DNA of 64,000 nt from Sphingobium sp. SYK-6. GTDB lineage: Bacteria > Pseudomonadota > Alphaproteobacteria > Sphingomonadales > Sphingomonadaceae. Under the pieces are notes generated by a model. That model was not told where the DNA came from, did not search any database, and worked only from the letters and a program-made list of their open reading frames with translations. The first letter of the stretch is position 1. Each line of letters starts with the position of its first letter. This document shows positions 25,557-34,920 of the stretch, piece by piece. The DNA lies in assembly GCF_000283515.1 (NCBI RefSeq), contig NC_015976.1, forward strand, positions 2,202,501-2,266,500, in the 5' to 3' direction. A program made the position numbers and the translations under genes.

Positions 25557-25582
25557 AACGGCCGAGATCCGCGATCCGTTCC
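25557..25582 (-). promoter_or_regulatory. EcfG-type (general stress sigma factor) promoter
   Basis: On the minus strand GGAAC (25582-25578), 17 bases, then CGTT (25560-25557). This matches the known alphaproteobacterial EcfG consensus GGAAC-N16/17-CGTT. The -10 is about 43 bases ahead of the ATG of the 48-residue protein. Confidence 0.7.
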
Positions 25583-25779
25583 TCAAAATCCGGGCTCATG
25601 CGACGGATCGCCCGCTCCTTTCCGCCCGCCTGCCGACAATCTATCCCACGCACGTCCTGCGCCTCGTCGCCATGCATCTCGACGGATCGACCGGTTGCCG
25701 TTATCGACCTGAAAATGAGATGCGCGACAGAAGCATCCTCTTCCCCTGAGAGATTCGACAAAACACGAAAGGTTTCCCC

Positions 25780-26703
25780 GTGACCTCGATTGCCCTCAAG
25801 GCCGAACCAAAGACCGGCGCAAAGATCATCGATGGCCGCGCGGTGGCGCGCGAGATGCGCGCCGAGCAGAAGCTGCGCGTCGAGGCGCTCAAGAAAAAGA
25901 CCGGCGTCACGCCCGGCCTTGCGGTGGTGCTGGTCGGCGAGGATCCCGCTTCGGCGCTTTATGTGGCCAACAAGGTCAAGGCCTGCGATGCCGTCGGCAT
26001 CACGTCCTTCAGCCATCGCTTCCCCGCGACGATCACCAATGAGGAGCTGCTGGGCCTCATCGAGACGCTGAACGCGGACCCTGCCGTCCACGGCATTCTG
26101 GTGCAGCTCCCCCTGCCCCGCCACATCGACATGGCTAAGGTGCTCGAGACGATCACCCCCGAGAAGGACGTCGACGGCTTCCACCTGTACAATGTCGGTG
26201 CGCTGGTCGTCGGACGCCAGATTTTCCCGCCCTGCACGCCCTATGGCGTCATGAACCTGCTCAAGCATGAGAACATTCCCATCGAGGGGCGCAATGTCGT
26301 CGTAGTCGGCGCCTCCAACATCGTGGGCAAGCCGATGGCGCTCATGCTGATGGCGCAGGACGCGACCGTGGCGATCTGCCATGCCAAGACGCGCGACCTC
26401 GCCCAGTTCACCATCCTGGCGGATATTCTGGTGGTGGCGGCCGGCGTGCCGAACCTCATCCTGCCGCAGATGGTGAAGACGGGCGTCGTCGTCATCGACG
26501 TGGGCATCAATCGCCTGCCGGACGGCCGCGTCGTCGGCGATGTCGATTTCGAGGGCGTCAGCAAGAAGGCGAGCTACATCACGCCCGTTCCCGGCGGCGT
26601 CGGGCCGATGACCATCACCATGCTCATCGACAACACCATCCTGTCCGCCGAGCGCAGCACCGGCCTACGCACGGACGATCCGCGCGAAGAAGCGGTAGCC
26701 TGA
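25780..26703 (+). CDS. folD: Methylenetetrahydrofolate dehydrogenase/cyclohydrolase
   Basis: 307 residues from GTG 25780, preceded by GAAAGG 8 bases upstream. FolD interconverts methylene-, methenyl- and 10-formyl-tetrahydrofolate. Conserved features are YVANKVKACDAVGI with the catalytic Lys, the VQLPLPRH segment, DVDGFH, the Rossmann GASNIVGKPMA and TPVPGGVGPMTITML. The N-terminal 12 residues are an extra leader relative to most FolD. It is monocistronic or leads ynfA, 57 bp downstream. Confidence 0.96.
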   Translation: MTSIALKAEPKTGAKIIDGRAVAREMRAEQKLRVEALKKKTGVTPGLAVVLVGEDPASALYVANKVKACDAVGITSFSHRFPATITNEELLGLIETLNADPAVHGILVQLPLPRHIDMAKVLETITPEKDVDGFHLYNVGALVVGRQIFPPCTPYGVMNLLKHENIPIEGRNVVVVGASNIVGKPMALMLMAQDATVAICHAKTRDLAQFTILADILVVAAGVPNLILPQMVKTGVVVIDVGINRLPDGRVVGDVDFEGVSKKASYITPVPGGVGPMTITMLIDNTILSAERSTGLRTDDPREEAVA

Positions 26704-26760
26704 GTTGATCCGGGACGGCGGCCATCGGCGACAGCCGCCCCGGAGAAAGCGCTTTCCGGA

Positions 26761-27078
26761 TTGAAGACGTTCCTGCTCTTCGCGGCGACCGCGCTCGCGG
26801 AAATCATCGGCTGCTATCTGCCATGGCTGTGGCTGAGAGGCGGCAAATCGGCCTGGCTGCTGTTGCCCGCCGCGATCAGCCTCGCTCTGTTCGCGTGGTT
26901 GCTCACGCTGCATGGCACGGCGGCCGGCCGGGTCTATGCGGCTTATGGCGGCGTCTACATCGGCATGGCGATCCTCTGGCTGTGGGCGGTCGATGGCGTC
27001 CGCCCGACCGGCTGGGACATGGCCGGCGCGCTGGTCGCGCTCACCGGCATGGCCATCATCATGTTCCAGCCGCGCTGA
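26761..27078 (+). CDS. YnfA/UPF0060-family small membrane protein
   Basis: 105 residues starting at TTG 26761. Four hydrophobic segments are visible: [60 protein letters not shown] and a C-terminal one ending IIMFQPR. The [12 protein letters not shown] motif is diagnostic of the UPF0060 group, which is distantly related to small multidrug resistance exporters. Function is unproven. An imperfect inverted repeat lies directly before the start codon (about 26740-26760). Confidence 0.9.
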   Translation: MKTFLLFAATALAEIIGCYLPWLWLRGGKSAWLLLPAAISLALFAWLLTLHGTAAGRVYAAYGGVYIGMAILWLWAVDGVRPTGWDMAGALVALTGMAIIMFQPR

Positions 27079-27202
27079 TTGGCCGCCCGCCCGAGCAACT
27101 GCTTTCCGCCCCGTGGGATGCAGGCCTCGCGGCGGCTGTCCCGATGACCGGGATCAAAGCGCGCGGATTGACTTGCGGGCGCATCCGGCCGCAAGGAAGC
27201 GC

Positions 27203-28015
27203 ATGCCCGACCCGACATGCGCACCGGACTCTCCCGTTCTTTTCTTCGATTCGGGCGTTGGCGGCCTGTCGATTCTCGCGCCCGCGCGGCGCCTGCTGCC
27301 GCACATGCCCGTGGTCTATGCAGCCGACAGCGCCGGCTTCCCTTACGGCACCAAATCGGAAGGGGAGATCGCGGCGCGCGTCCCCGCTCTGCTGGGCCGG
27401 CTGGTAGAGCGCTATCATCCGCGAATGGCCGTGATCGCCTGCAATACGGCGTCCACCATCGCGCTCTCGGCCGTCCGGGCAGCGCTCGATATTCCGGTGG
27501 TGGGGACGGTGCCGGCGATCAAGCCCGCCGCGCTGGCGTCGCGTACACGGGTCATCGGCGTGCTCGGCACGAACGCGACGGTCCGCCAACCTTATGTGGA
27601 TCGACTCGCCGCCGAGCATGGCGCGGATTGCGTGATCCTGCGCCACGGCAGCGCCGAACTGGTCACTTATGCCGAGGCGCGCCTGCGGGGCGAGCCGGCC
27701 GATCCTGCCGTGCCACGCCGCGCGCTGGCGGGCCTTCTCGATCAGCCCGGCGGCGAGCGGATGGACATGGTGGTCCTCGCCTGCACGCATTTCCCGCTCG
27801 TGGAGGATGAGCTCGCCGCAGCCGCGCCGCGTCCCCTCACATTCCTGGATGGCGGCGCTGGAATCGCCCGCCGCATCGCTTATCTCAATGGGGATGCCCC
27901 CTGGCCGACGGGCACGCCCGAGGGCGCTGCGGTATTCACGCGCGTCGATGCCTCGATCGAGGCACTGGCGCCCGCTTTGGCCCGCTACGGTTTGTCATCG
28001 ATCAAGGCGCTGTAG
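27203..28015 (+). CDS. murI: Glutamate racemase
   Basis: 270 residues from ATG 27203 with AAGGAAG just upstream; the longer open frame from 26912 overlaps ynfA in another frame. The two catalytic Cys are in IACNTAST and LACTHFPL, and the N-terminal FFDSGVGGLS motif carries the catalytic Asp. It makes D-glutamate for peptidoglycan in the cytoplasm. Confidence 0.95.
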   Translation: MPDPTCAPDSPVLFFDSGVGGLSILAPARRLLPHMPVVYAADSAGFPYGTKSEGEIAARVPALLGRLVERYHPRMAVIACNTASTIALSAVRAALDIPVVGTVPAIKPAALASRTRVIGVLGTNATVRQPYVDRLAAEHGADCVILRHGSAELVTYAEARLRGEPADPAVPRRALAGLLDQPGGERMDMVVLACTHFPLVEDELAAAAPRPLTFLDGGAGIARRIAYLNGDAPWPTGTPEGAAVFTRVDASIEALAPALARYGLSSIKAL

Positions 28016-28120
28016 TCGCCGAGCGATCATTATGATGGAAATTCTGCGAACTGTTATCAGTGGCTTTTCCGGCATTTGCTGGTAGAGGCGCGAAATATCG
28101 AAGTCGGGGTGCTGCCAAAG

Positions 28121-29341
28121 ATGAATTATCAGCATGTCTTCAATCAGGCCATCGAGCGCCTGCATGCGGAAGGGCGCTATCGCGTCTTCATCGATATCCT
28201 GCGCAACAAGGGCATGTATCCCAATGCGCGTTGCTTCGCGGGCCATAACGGCCCCAAGCCGATCACGGTGTGGTGCTCCAACGACTATCTGGCGATGGGC
28301 CAGCACCCCAAGGTGATCGCGGCGATGGAAGAAGCGCTGCATGATGTCGGCGCCGGCTCTGGCGGCACGCGCAACATCGGCGGCAACACGCATTACCATA
28401 TCGATCTCGAATGGGAGCTGGCGGACCTGCACGGCAAGGAAGGCGCGCTGCTCTTCACGTCCGGCTATGTCTCGAATGAAGCCACGCTGGCGACGCTGGG
28501 CAAGGTTCTACCGGGCTGCATCATCTTCTCCGACCAGCTCAATCATGCCTCCATGATCGCCGGCATCCGCAATTCGGGCTGCGAGAAGCGGGTCTTCCGC
28601 CACAATGATCTCGATCATCTGCGCGAGCTGCTGGCCGAGGCCGATCCGGAAGCGCCCAAGCTCATCGCATTCGAAAGCGTCTATTCGATGGACGGCGACA
28701 TCGCGCCTATCCATGAAATCTGTGATCTGGCCGACGAGTTCAACGCGCTGACCTATTGCGACGAGGTCCATGCGGTCGGCATGTATGGCGCGCGTGGCGG
28801 CGGCATTACCGAGCGTGACGAAGCCGCAGACCGCGTGACGATCATCGAAGGCACGCTGGGCAAGGCTTTCGGCGTGATGGGCGGCTATATCGCGGCGGAC
28901 AAGGTGATCGTCGACGTGATCCGCAGCTATGCGCCCGGCTTCATCTTCACGACCTCGCTTTCGCCCGTACTGGTCGCCGGCGTGCTGGCGGCTGTCCGCC
29001 ATCTCAAGGCGAGCCAGGCCGAGCGCGATGCGCAGCAGGCTGCTGCGGCCTTCCTCAAGGCGGAAATGGCGTCGAACGGCCTGCCGGTCATGAATTCCGT
29101 GACGCACATCGTGCCGCTGATGGTCGGCGATCCGGTCAAGGCCAAGCGGATCAGCGACATCCTGCTCGCCGAATATGGCGTCTATGTGCAGCCCATCAAC
29201 TATCCCACCGTCCCCCGCGGAACCGAGCGGCTGCGCTTCACGCCCGGCCCCCAGCATTCCGAAGAGATGATGCGGGACCTGGTGAGCGCGCTCTGCGAGA
29301 TCTGGGATCGGCTCGAGCTGGAATTCCGTCAGGCCGCCTGA
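28121..29341 (+). CDS. hemA: 5-aminolevulinate synthase
   Basis: 406 residues, the length of alphaproteobacterial ALA synthases. It condenses glycine and succinyl-CoA to 5-aminolevulinate, the first haem precursor in this lineage. Landmarks are [42 protein letters not shown], the YCDEVHAVG Asp/His, and the PLP Lys in [13 protein letters not shown]. Start ATG 28121 was preferred over 28076 because the family begins at [11 protein letters not shown]; no strong ribosome-binding site is visible. Confidence 0.97.
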   Translation: MNYQHVFNQAIERLHAEGRYRVFIDILRNKGMYPNARCFAGHNGPKPITVWCSNDYLAMGQHPKVIAAMEEALHDVGAGSGGTRNIGGNTHYHIDLEWELADLHGKEGALLFTSGYVSNEATLATLGKVLPGCIIFSDQLNHASMIAGIRNSGCEKRVFRHNDLDHLRELLAEADPEAPKLIAFESVYSMDGDIAPIHEICDLADEFNALTYCDEVHAVGMYGARGGGITERDEAADRVTIIEGTLGKAFGVMGGYIAADKVIVDVIRSYAPGFIFTTSLSPVLVAGVLAAVRHLKASQAERDAQQAAAAFLKAEMASNGLPVMNSVTHIVPLMVGDPVKAKRISDILLAEYGVYVQPINYPTVPRGTERLRFTPGPQHSEEMMRDLVSALCEIWDRLELEFRQAA

Positions 29342-29365
29342 GCCTCTTCCCGTTTTTGCTTCGGC

Positions 29366-29398
29366 CCTGCCCGGCCGGCCATGAAAAGGCCGGACAGG
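29366..29398. terminator. Hairpin between hemA and the EAL gene, probably bidirectional terminator
   Basis: CCTGCCCGGCC (29366-29376) pairs with GGCCGGACAGG (29388-29398) apart from one mismatch, with an 11-base loop containing AAAA. It sits between two convergent genes. There is no clear U-run on either side. Confidence 0.6.
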
Positions 29399-29405
29399 CG
29401 GGCCG

Positions 29406-31511
29406 TCAGCGTCCCTTTACGAGATCGGCCAGTGCCGCGCTCGTGATTGGCGGCGAGCGCAGGAAGCCCTGATAGCTGGTGCAGCCGGCCCGGGCCAGAA
29501 GCGCGAGCTGCTGCTCCGTCTCCACCCCTTCGGCGATGACGCCGAGGTCCAGCGAGCGGGCCATGTCGATGATGGCACGCACGATGATGCGGTCACGCCC
29601 CGTTCCGGTGATGTCTCGCGCGATGCTGCTGTCGATCTTGAGATAGTCGAGCGGCAGGGACTTGAGATAGGCGAGGCTCGAATAGCCGGTGCCGAAGTCA
29701 TCCACCGCGACCGCCAGCCCCGCTTCGCGAAGCTGCGTCAGCAGCAGGGACGCCGTGCCCAGGTCCTCCACCAGCCCGCTTTCCGTCAGCTCCACCGTGA
29801 GTCGGTCTCGCGAGAAGCCGGACTCGTCGACAAGCTGCAGGAAGCTGGTGAGAAAGTCCGGCTCGGATATGTCGGCGGCCGTCACATTGATCGAGAGGCG
29901 CAAGGACCGCAGCTGCACCGGCCAGGCGGCCGCTTCATGGAGCGCGCGGGCATGGATATGGTCTGACAGCGGCAATATGAAATCGGACCGCTCGGCAATG
30001 GCGAACAAGGCGCCGGCACCGATCTCGCCATAATGGGGATGCTGCCAGCGCGCGAGCGCCTCGGCTCCGATGATGCCGTCCGTGGCCATGTCATATTGGG
30101 GCTGGAAGAGGATCTGTATCTGGCCGCTGTCGAGCGCGTGGCGCAAGTCGCTGTGCAGCCGGTCGTCGTCCACGATCCGGCTGCTGTCATCCGCCACCCG
30201 GACGCGAATCCCCCCTTGCGGCCCGCCCCGCCGCGCATCCGCCAGCGCATTGCTGGCGCGGCGCAGGATCGTCTCCGCGCTGTCCCCGTCCTGCCCCGGT
30301 GCGATGCCGCAGCGGCTGGAGAGGCGGATGAGGAAATCGCCCGCATTGAACGGCCGGCTGATCTCGACGACGATCTGACGCGCAAGCAGGGCTGCGCGGT
30401 CGAGCAGGGCATCGGAGGCATTGCGCTCGCCGACGAGACCGACGAGAAATTCGGTGCCGGTGAGCCGTGCCACCAGCGCGCCCCGTCCGCCCATCGCGTC
30501 CACGAGGCGGGTGAGGCGCATCGCGACGCGCGCCAGCATGGCATCGCCGACCAGCCGGCCATAGGCACTGTTCACCCGGTCGAACTCGCCCAGCCCCACG
30601 AGGATTGCCAAAGGCTGCCGTCCCGCCGCCTGAACCTGATCGAACCATCGCATCGCGCCCTGCCGGCTGGCGAGGCCCGTCATGGGATCGCGATCGCGGG
30701 AATTGGAGCGGGGCTGCGCGTCCAGCTCCTCGACCTCGCCGCTGAACCCTCTCGAATCGGGATAGAGATGCTGCACGAGGCGGCGTGCCTTCTGCCCCGG
30801 CAGGCTGTGCGCGAACGCCGAGGGCATGAGATCATCCACCGCCTGGCGGATCGCGGCGATGGCACCCGCACGATCCGGCCGATCCAGCGCGCGCACGAGA
30901 TCGCTGATCGTCCAGCGACTGTAGTCCACGCCCGGCGCCATCAGCTGGAGAAGCTCGGCGAGCGCGGGGCTGATCGAAAGTGTCCGCTCCGCTCCGTTCC
31001 ACCGCCAGAACAGCGCATCGCTCCGTTGCACGGCATGGCGGTTGCGCGCAGCGGCGAGACTGCCGATCAGCCGCTCGGCCAGCTTGTCGGCCGCCTGCAG
31101 GGCCCTGCCGAGGCGCTGTTCCGTGATCTCGCCGTCCAGAAGATGAGTCACGCCCGACGCGATCAGGTCAGGCACATGAGGCGCCGCCATGTCGTCGAGC
31201 AGGACGAGCATCGCCCCACCGGATGCTTCCACCGCATCGGCCAGCGCAGTGACCGCAGCCTGCGACTGGGCGGCATCCAGCGACCGCAAATCGAGCAGCG
31301 CCGTCCTGGCGAGGCTGCCGAGATAGCGGCTCTCGGCCCGCTCGCGACTGCGCGCCGCGACCGGCTTCCAGCCGAGCCGGTTGGCCATGAGCGACAGCGG
31401 ATCGCGATGCCTGGGCGAAAGAATGAACAAGGGCAGCCGGTCCGGATCGTCTGGCAATCCGCCCCCGGGAGCTTGTTCTCCCTGCGTCTGCTTGACTTCG
31501 GCGTCTGTCAA
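29406..31511 (-). CDS. GGDEF/EAL-domain protein with receiver-like N-terminus
   Basis: 701 residues. The first ~160 residues resemble a receiver fold (TALLDLRSLDAAQ, MLVLLDDMAAP, GVTHLLDGEITEQRLGRAL) but the phosphoacceptor Asp pocket is not evident. A linker/PAS-like part follows. The GGDEF domain begins near DPMTGLASRQGA and its active-site loop reads TGTEF, so cyclase activity is probably lost. The EAL domain (about 470 onward) keeps EALARWQHP, the Asn in LSINVTAAD, the Glu in VELTESG, DDFGTGYSSLAYL, LKID and EGVETEQQ, so c-di-GMP phosphodiesterase activity is likely. It is convergent with hemA. Confidence 0.9.
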   Translation of the reverse strand: MTDAEVKQTQGEQAPGGGLPDDPDRLPLFILSPRHRDPLSLMANRLGWKPVAARSRERAESRYLGSLARTALLDLRSLDAAQSQAAVTALADAVEASGGAMLVLLDDMAAPHVPDLIASGVTHLLDGEITEQRLGRALQAADKLAERLIGSLAAARNRHAVQRSDALFWRWNGAERTLSISPALAELLQLMAPGVDYSRWTISDLVRALDRPDRAGAIAAIRQAVDDLMPSAFAHSLPGQKARRLVQHLYPDSRGFSGEVEELDAQPRSNSRDRDPMTGLASRQGAMRWFDQVQAAGRQPLAILVGLGEFDRVNSAYGRLVGDAMLARVAMRLTRLVDAMGGRGALVARLTGTEFLVGLVGERNASDALLDRAALLARQIVVEISRPFNAGDFLIRLSSRCGIAPGQDGDSAETILRRASNALADARRGGPQGGIRVRVADDSSRIVDDDRLHSDLRHALDSGQIQILFQPQYDMATDGIIGAEALARWQHPHYGEIGAGALFAIAERSDFILPLSDHIHARALHEAAAWPVQLRSLRLSINVTAADISEPDFLTSFLQLVDESGFSRDRLTVELTESGLVEDLGTASLLLTQLREAGLAVAVDDFGTGYSSLAYLKSLPLDYLKIDSSIARDITGTGRDRIIVRAIIDMARSLDLGVIAEGVETEQQLALLARAGCTSYQGFLRSPPITSAALADLVKGR

Positions 31512-31576
31512 AGCGCGGTGCGACCTGTTCGAGTTCTTGCGGGATGGTTGCGCCAGCCCTGTGCATCGCCTAGCTA

Positions 31577-32608
31577 ATGCTCATGGCGAACGCAATCGAG
31601 ACACAGGCGAAAGCGGCTGCGGGCATGCGCGATTCTCATGGTCGGCAGATCGACTATCTGCGCATTTCCGTGACGGACCGGTGCGATCTGCGCTGTCGCT
31701 ACTGCATGAGCGAGACGATGCAGTTCCTGCCGCGCCGGGAAATCCTCACGCTGGAGGAAATTGCCATCATCGCCGAGCGCTTCATCGCGCGCGGCGTGCG
31801 CCGCATCCGCCTGTCAGGTGGCGAGCCGCTCGTGCGCCGGGATTTCGCGGATCTTGCCCGCGCGCTCGGCCGTCATGTGAAGTCCGGGCGGCTGGACGAG
31901 CTCACGCTCACGACCAACGGCACGCAGCTCGCAAAGCATGCGGACATGCTGTTCGATGCCGGCATTCGTCGCATCAATGTGAGCCTCGACGCGCTTGATC
32001 CCGCGATTTTCGCAGACATCACGCGCGGCGGCGACCTGCCGGCTGTCCTGGCTGGTTTGGAAGCGGCGCGCGCGGCCGGGCTGAAGCTCAAGATCAACAT
32101 GGTGGCGCTGCGCGGCGTCAACGAGGATCAGGTCCTCCCGCTGCTCGATTTCTGCGAGACGCATGGCCATGACCTGACGCTTATCGAGACCATGCCGCTT
32201 GGCGACGTGGCCGATGACCGCGCCGACCATTTTCTGCCGCTGGTCGAAGCGATCGCCCCTATTCGCGCGCGGCATGACCTCGTGCCGCTGTCCGATCGGA
32301 CCGGCGGACCGGCACGCTATTTCGCCCTGTCCGGCCTCAGGACGCGGCTCGGGCTAATCACGCCGCTCTCGGAGAATTTCTGCGCGGGCTGCAACCGCAT
32401 GCGGCTGACCTGTCAGGGCCGCATCTACATGTGCCTCGGCCATGAGGACCATGTGGACCTCAAGGCCGCTTTTCGCGCGGACGGCGTCGCCGGCATCGAT
32501 GCATTGCTCGATCAGGCGCTCGCGGCCAAGCCTGCGGCTCATGATTTCAGCGTCTCCAGAGGCGCATCGCCGTCCACGCGGCGCCACATGAGCGTTACCG
32601 GCGGCTAG
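31577..32608 (+). CDS. moaA: GTP 3',8-cyclase (molybdenum cofactor)
   Basis: 343 residues. Radical-SAM motif CDLRCRYC (CxxxCxxC) follows ISVTDR; RIRLSGGEPLVRRDF is the SAM-binding GGE region; the C-terminal cluster ligands are CAGCNRMRLTCQGRIYMC; and the chain ends with the GG pair (SVTGG) needed for activity. It converts GTP to 3',8-cyclo-GTP. An ATG two codons in (31583) is an alternative start. Other moa genes are not in the window. Confidence 0.96.
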   Translation: MLMANAIETQAKAAAGMRDSHGRQIDYLRISVTDRCDLRCRYCMSETMQFLPRREILTLEEIAIIAERFIARGVRRIRLSGGEPLVRRDFADLARALGRHVKSGRLDELTLTTNGTQLAKHADMLFDAGIRRINVSLDALDPAIFADITRGGDLPAVLAGLEAARAAGLKLKINMVALRGVNEDQVLPLLDFCETHGHDLTLIETMPLGDVADDRADHFLPLVEAIAPIRARHDLVPLSDRTGGPARYFALSGLRTRLGLITPLSENFCAGCNRMRLTCQGRIYMCLGHEDHVDLKAAFRADGVAGIDALLDQALAAKPAAHDFSVSRGASPSTRRHMSVTGG

Positions 32609-32621
32609 GCCGGCACGCGCC

Positions 32622-33392
32622 ATGGATCGCAAACTCGCTCTGCTCGCATCGCCGACGGACGCGGCGCAGGAAGCGGCGCGGCGCCTGAGCACGATTTCCC
32701 ATTTCGTCGAGATCGGACAGGCCGATGCCATCATCGCGCTGGGCGGCGATGGCTTCATGCTCCAGACCTTGCACGGGATGCTGGAAAACCACCGCACGGT
32801 GCCGGTCTTCGGCATGAATCTCGGCACCGTCGGCTTCCTGATGAACGAGTGGCGGCTGGCAGGGCTCGACCAGCGGCTTGACCGGGCCAAGGCCTTCAAG
32901 GTCAATCCGTTGCGGATGCACGCCACCACGGTGAGTGGTGAGCAGATCACCCTGCCCGCCATCAACGAGGTCTCCCTGCTCCGCGAAACGCGCCAGACCG
33001 CCTGGATCGAAGTCTCCGTGAACGGCCGCGTCGTGATCCCCGAGCTGGTCTGCGATGGCGCGCTGGTGGCGACGCCCGCCGGCTCCACTGCCTATAATCT
33101 CTCGGCCCAGGGCCCCATCCTGCCGCTGGGCTGCGGATTGGTGGCGCTGACGCCGATCAGCCCCTTCCGTCCGCGCCGCTGGCGTGGCGCGATCCTGCCG
33201 GAGCGCACGCGCATCACCTTGCGGGTCGTGGATCCCGTCAAACGGCCCGTTTCCGCCGTGGCCGACCAGCGCGAGGTGCGCGATGTGGCGCAGGTTCAGA
33301 TCGCGGTGGACTTCGCCATGCCACTGACGCTGCTGTTCGATCCGGAGCACACGCTGGACGATCGCATCGCCGCTGAACAATTTATCTCCTGA
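32622..33392 (+). CDS. nadK: NAD kinase
   Basis: 256 residues. The GGDGFMLQTLH motif carries the catalytic Asp, NLGTVGFLMN and ATPAGSTAYNLSAQGPILP complete the NAD kinase signature. It phosphorylates NAD to NADP. It lies 13 bp after moaA and is probably co-transcribed. Confidence 0.96.
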   Translation: MDRKLALLASPTDAAQEAARRLSTISHFVEIGQADAIIALGGDGFMLQTLHGMLENHRTVPVFGMNLGTVGFLMNEWRLAGLDQRLDRAKAFKVNPLRMHATTVSGEQITLPAINEVSLLRETRQTAWIEVSVNGRVVIPELVCDGALVATPAGSTAYNLSAQGPILPLGCGLVALTPISPFRPRRWRGAILPERTRITLRVVDPVKRPVSAVADQREVRDVAQVQIAVDFAMPLTLLFDPEHTLDDRIAAEQFIS

Positions 33393-33458
33393 GAGCTCTT
33401 GCCATCCTTTGAAACCCGCTGCTATAGGCGCGGCCTCGCCGGGCAGATGCCCGGTTGC

Positions 33459-33533
33459 TCCCCGATAGCTCAGCGGTAGAGCTCTCGACTGTTAATCGAG
33501 CGGCCGTTGGTTCGAATCCAACTCGGGGAGCCA
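33459..33533 (+). tRNA. tRNA-Asn (anticodon GUU)
   Basis: Acceptor arms TCCCCGA (33459-33465) and TCGGGGA (33523-33529) pair, then G and an encoded CCA. The D arm TAGCTCAGCGGTAGAGC, anticodon GTT at 33491-33493 in CTGTTAA, and T loop GGTTCGAATCC are standard. Confidence 0.97.
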
Positions 33534-33658
33534 CTTCTTCTCTCGCAGGCGTCGGCCAGCGACTTTCCAGACCGTAGAGAAATTCTCTCGCAGAACGGGT
33601 TATCCCGCTGCGCCTTGAGCACAGCGCTAGAGACACGCCCCTTCCCGACACCGCGTCT

Positions 33659-34438
33659 TCAGTTCTGGTCCGCCGCGTCCAGAATCAGGCGCGCAATGGC
33701 GTCGGGCTGTGAAATGAGCGAGACATGGCTCGCCTTGAGCTCGATCGTCGTCGCGCCCATCCGCTTGGCCATGAAGCGCTGGAGATCGGGATCAATGGTG
33801 CGATCGTCCGCCGAGACAGCATAGTAGCTGGGCTTGCTCCGCCAGGCCGCGCTGGCGACCCGTCCGGTGAGGAGTTCCCGTCGGAAGGGCTGCTGGACGG
33901 CATGAAGCGCTTTCGCTTTCGCTGGCGGCAGATCCCCGGCGAAATCCCGCACGAAGGCCTCCTCGCTCAGCCGCCCTTCATCGCCATCATAAATGATGCC
34001 CGCGCTCGCAGGCGGCGTCGGGAACCTGGCCGCCAGGGCGCCATAATCCTCGCCCGCATCAGGCGCGCGGGCCGCGACATAGACCAGCGCCGAGACGCTC
34101 GGGTGCATGCCGGCTTCGGTGACAATCATCCCGGAGAAGCTGTGGCCGGCCAGCACCGTGGGACCATCCTGCCTGTCCAGAATCCGTCGCGCCGATGCAA
34201 TGGCCTCAGGCAGCGTCGTCAGCGGATTCTGGACCGATGTGACGTTGAGCCCCTTCGCCTGCAGGATGGGAATCACCTCGGACCAGGACGAACCGTCGGC
34301 GAACAGGCCATGCACGAGCACGACGTTGCGCGCCCTGCCCCCGGTCGCTGCCCTGACGGTCGCCGCCGGTCCGGCCAATGCCACTGTCGCGCCCAGGGCA
34401 AGGGCGGCGTTCGTGAAGCCGCGTCGATCAATACGCAT
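33659..34438 (-). CDS. Exported alpha/beta hydrolase
   Basis: 259 residues from ATG 34438, with GGAGG 11 bases upstream; ATG 34447 is also possible but very close to that motif. The N-terminus RIDRRGFTNAALALGATVALAG is a Tat-like twin-Arg signal. The hydrolase has the oxyanion HGLFADGSSW, the nucleophile elbow GHSFSG, and a late His in KASHVSL. Related proteins are annotated as chloroperoxidase-like or salicylate-esterase-like hydrolases; substrate is unknown. It is transcribed away from the repeat-bearing region 34448-35152. Confidence 0.88.
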   Translation of the reverse strand: MRIDRRGFTNAALALGATVALAGPAATVRAATGGRARNVVLVHGLFADGSSWSEVIPILQAKGLNVTSVQNPLTTLPEAIASARRILDRQDGPTVLAGHSFSGMIVTEAGMHPSVSALVYVAARAPDAGEDYGALAARFPTPPASAGIIYDGDEGRLSEEAFVRDFAGDLPPAKAKALHAVQQPFRRELLTGRVASAAWRSKPSYYAVSADDRTIDPDLQRFMAKRMGATTIELKASHVSLISQPDAIARLILDAADQN

Positions 34439-34481
34439 GAGTGCCATTCCCTCCCGGGCAGCGCGACAGCGTCGCGGCCCC

Positions 34482-34647
34482 AGGGCTGATCGACATTCAG
34501 ATGATGGCGTGACGAAAATGTTGGTTTTCCGGGACCCGGCGCGCAGCGTACTCAAGGTACGTGAGCACCGGAAGCCCGGGAAAGCGCCATTTGCAGGCCG
34601 CCAGCGCTGGAGCCGAAGGCGTCCGTAGGACAATGTCGATCAGCCCT
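34482..34647. repeat. 166-bp inverted-repeat element
   Basis: The ends are perfect 16-bp inverted repeats: AGGGCTGATCGACATT at 34482-34497 and its complement at 34632-34647. Inside is a further small dyad CGTAC-TCAAG-GTACG (34547-34561). It has no transposase and is the size of a MITE-like or REP-like non-autonomous element. A solitary copy of the left end occurs at 762-784. A 78-codon minus-strand frame spans it and may be a by-product. Confidence 0.75.
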
Positions 34648-34920
34648 AAGGCCCCCTCTTGTACCGAAGAGAGCCCAGAGGGGCCAGAGGGGCCTGGCTC
34701 GCCTTGGGCGTCGCGCGCCCCTTCGTCCCCCATCCGCCGCGTTTTTCCCTGTCCTACAGCCCCTCCGCCATGGCAGCCCGGCCGGACACTTCTTCCGATC
34801 GAAGGAGACAGCGCAATGCGCGCCTCTTTTTCATTTCATGACTTTCCTCGCCCGTTCAGGCCGCACGGGCTCGCCGGGACAGGCTCCAGCGTCCGGCTCA
34901 TCCGACCTGCCGCACAGGCC

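Noticed and set aside
30033..31577. 514-codon plus-strand open frame opposite the EAL gene
   Set aside because: Shadow of the GGDEF/EAL gene, which has clear catalytic motifs.
34497..34733. 78-codon minus-strand frame across the 166-bp element
   Set aside because: It spans the inverted-repeat element end to end and has no recognised family; more likely a by-product of the repeat. Frame conservation among copies would change this.
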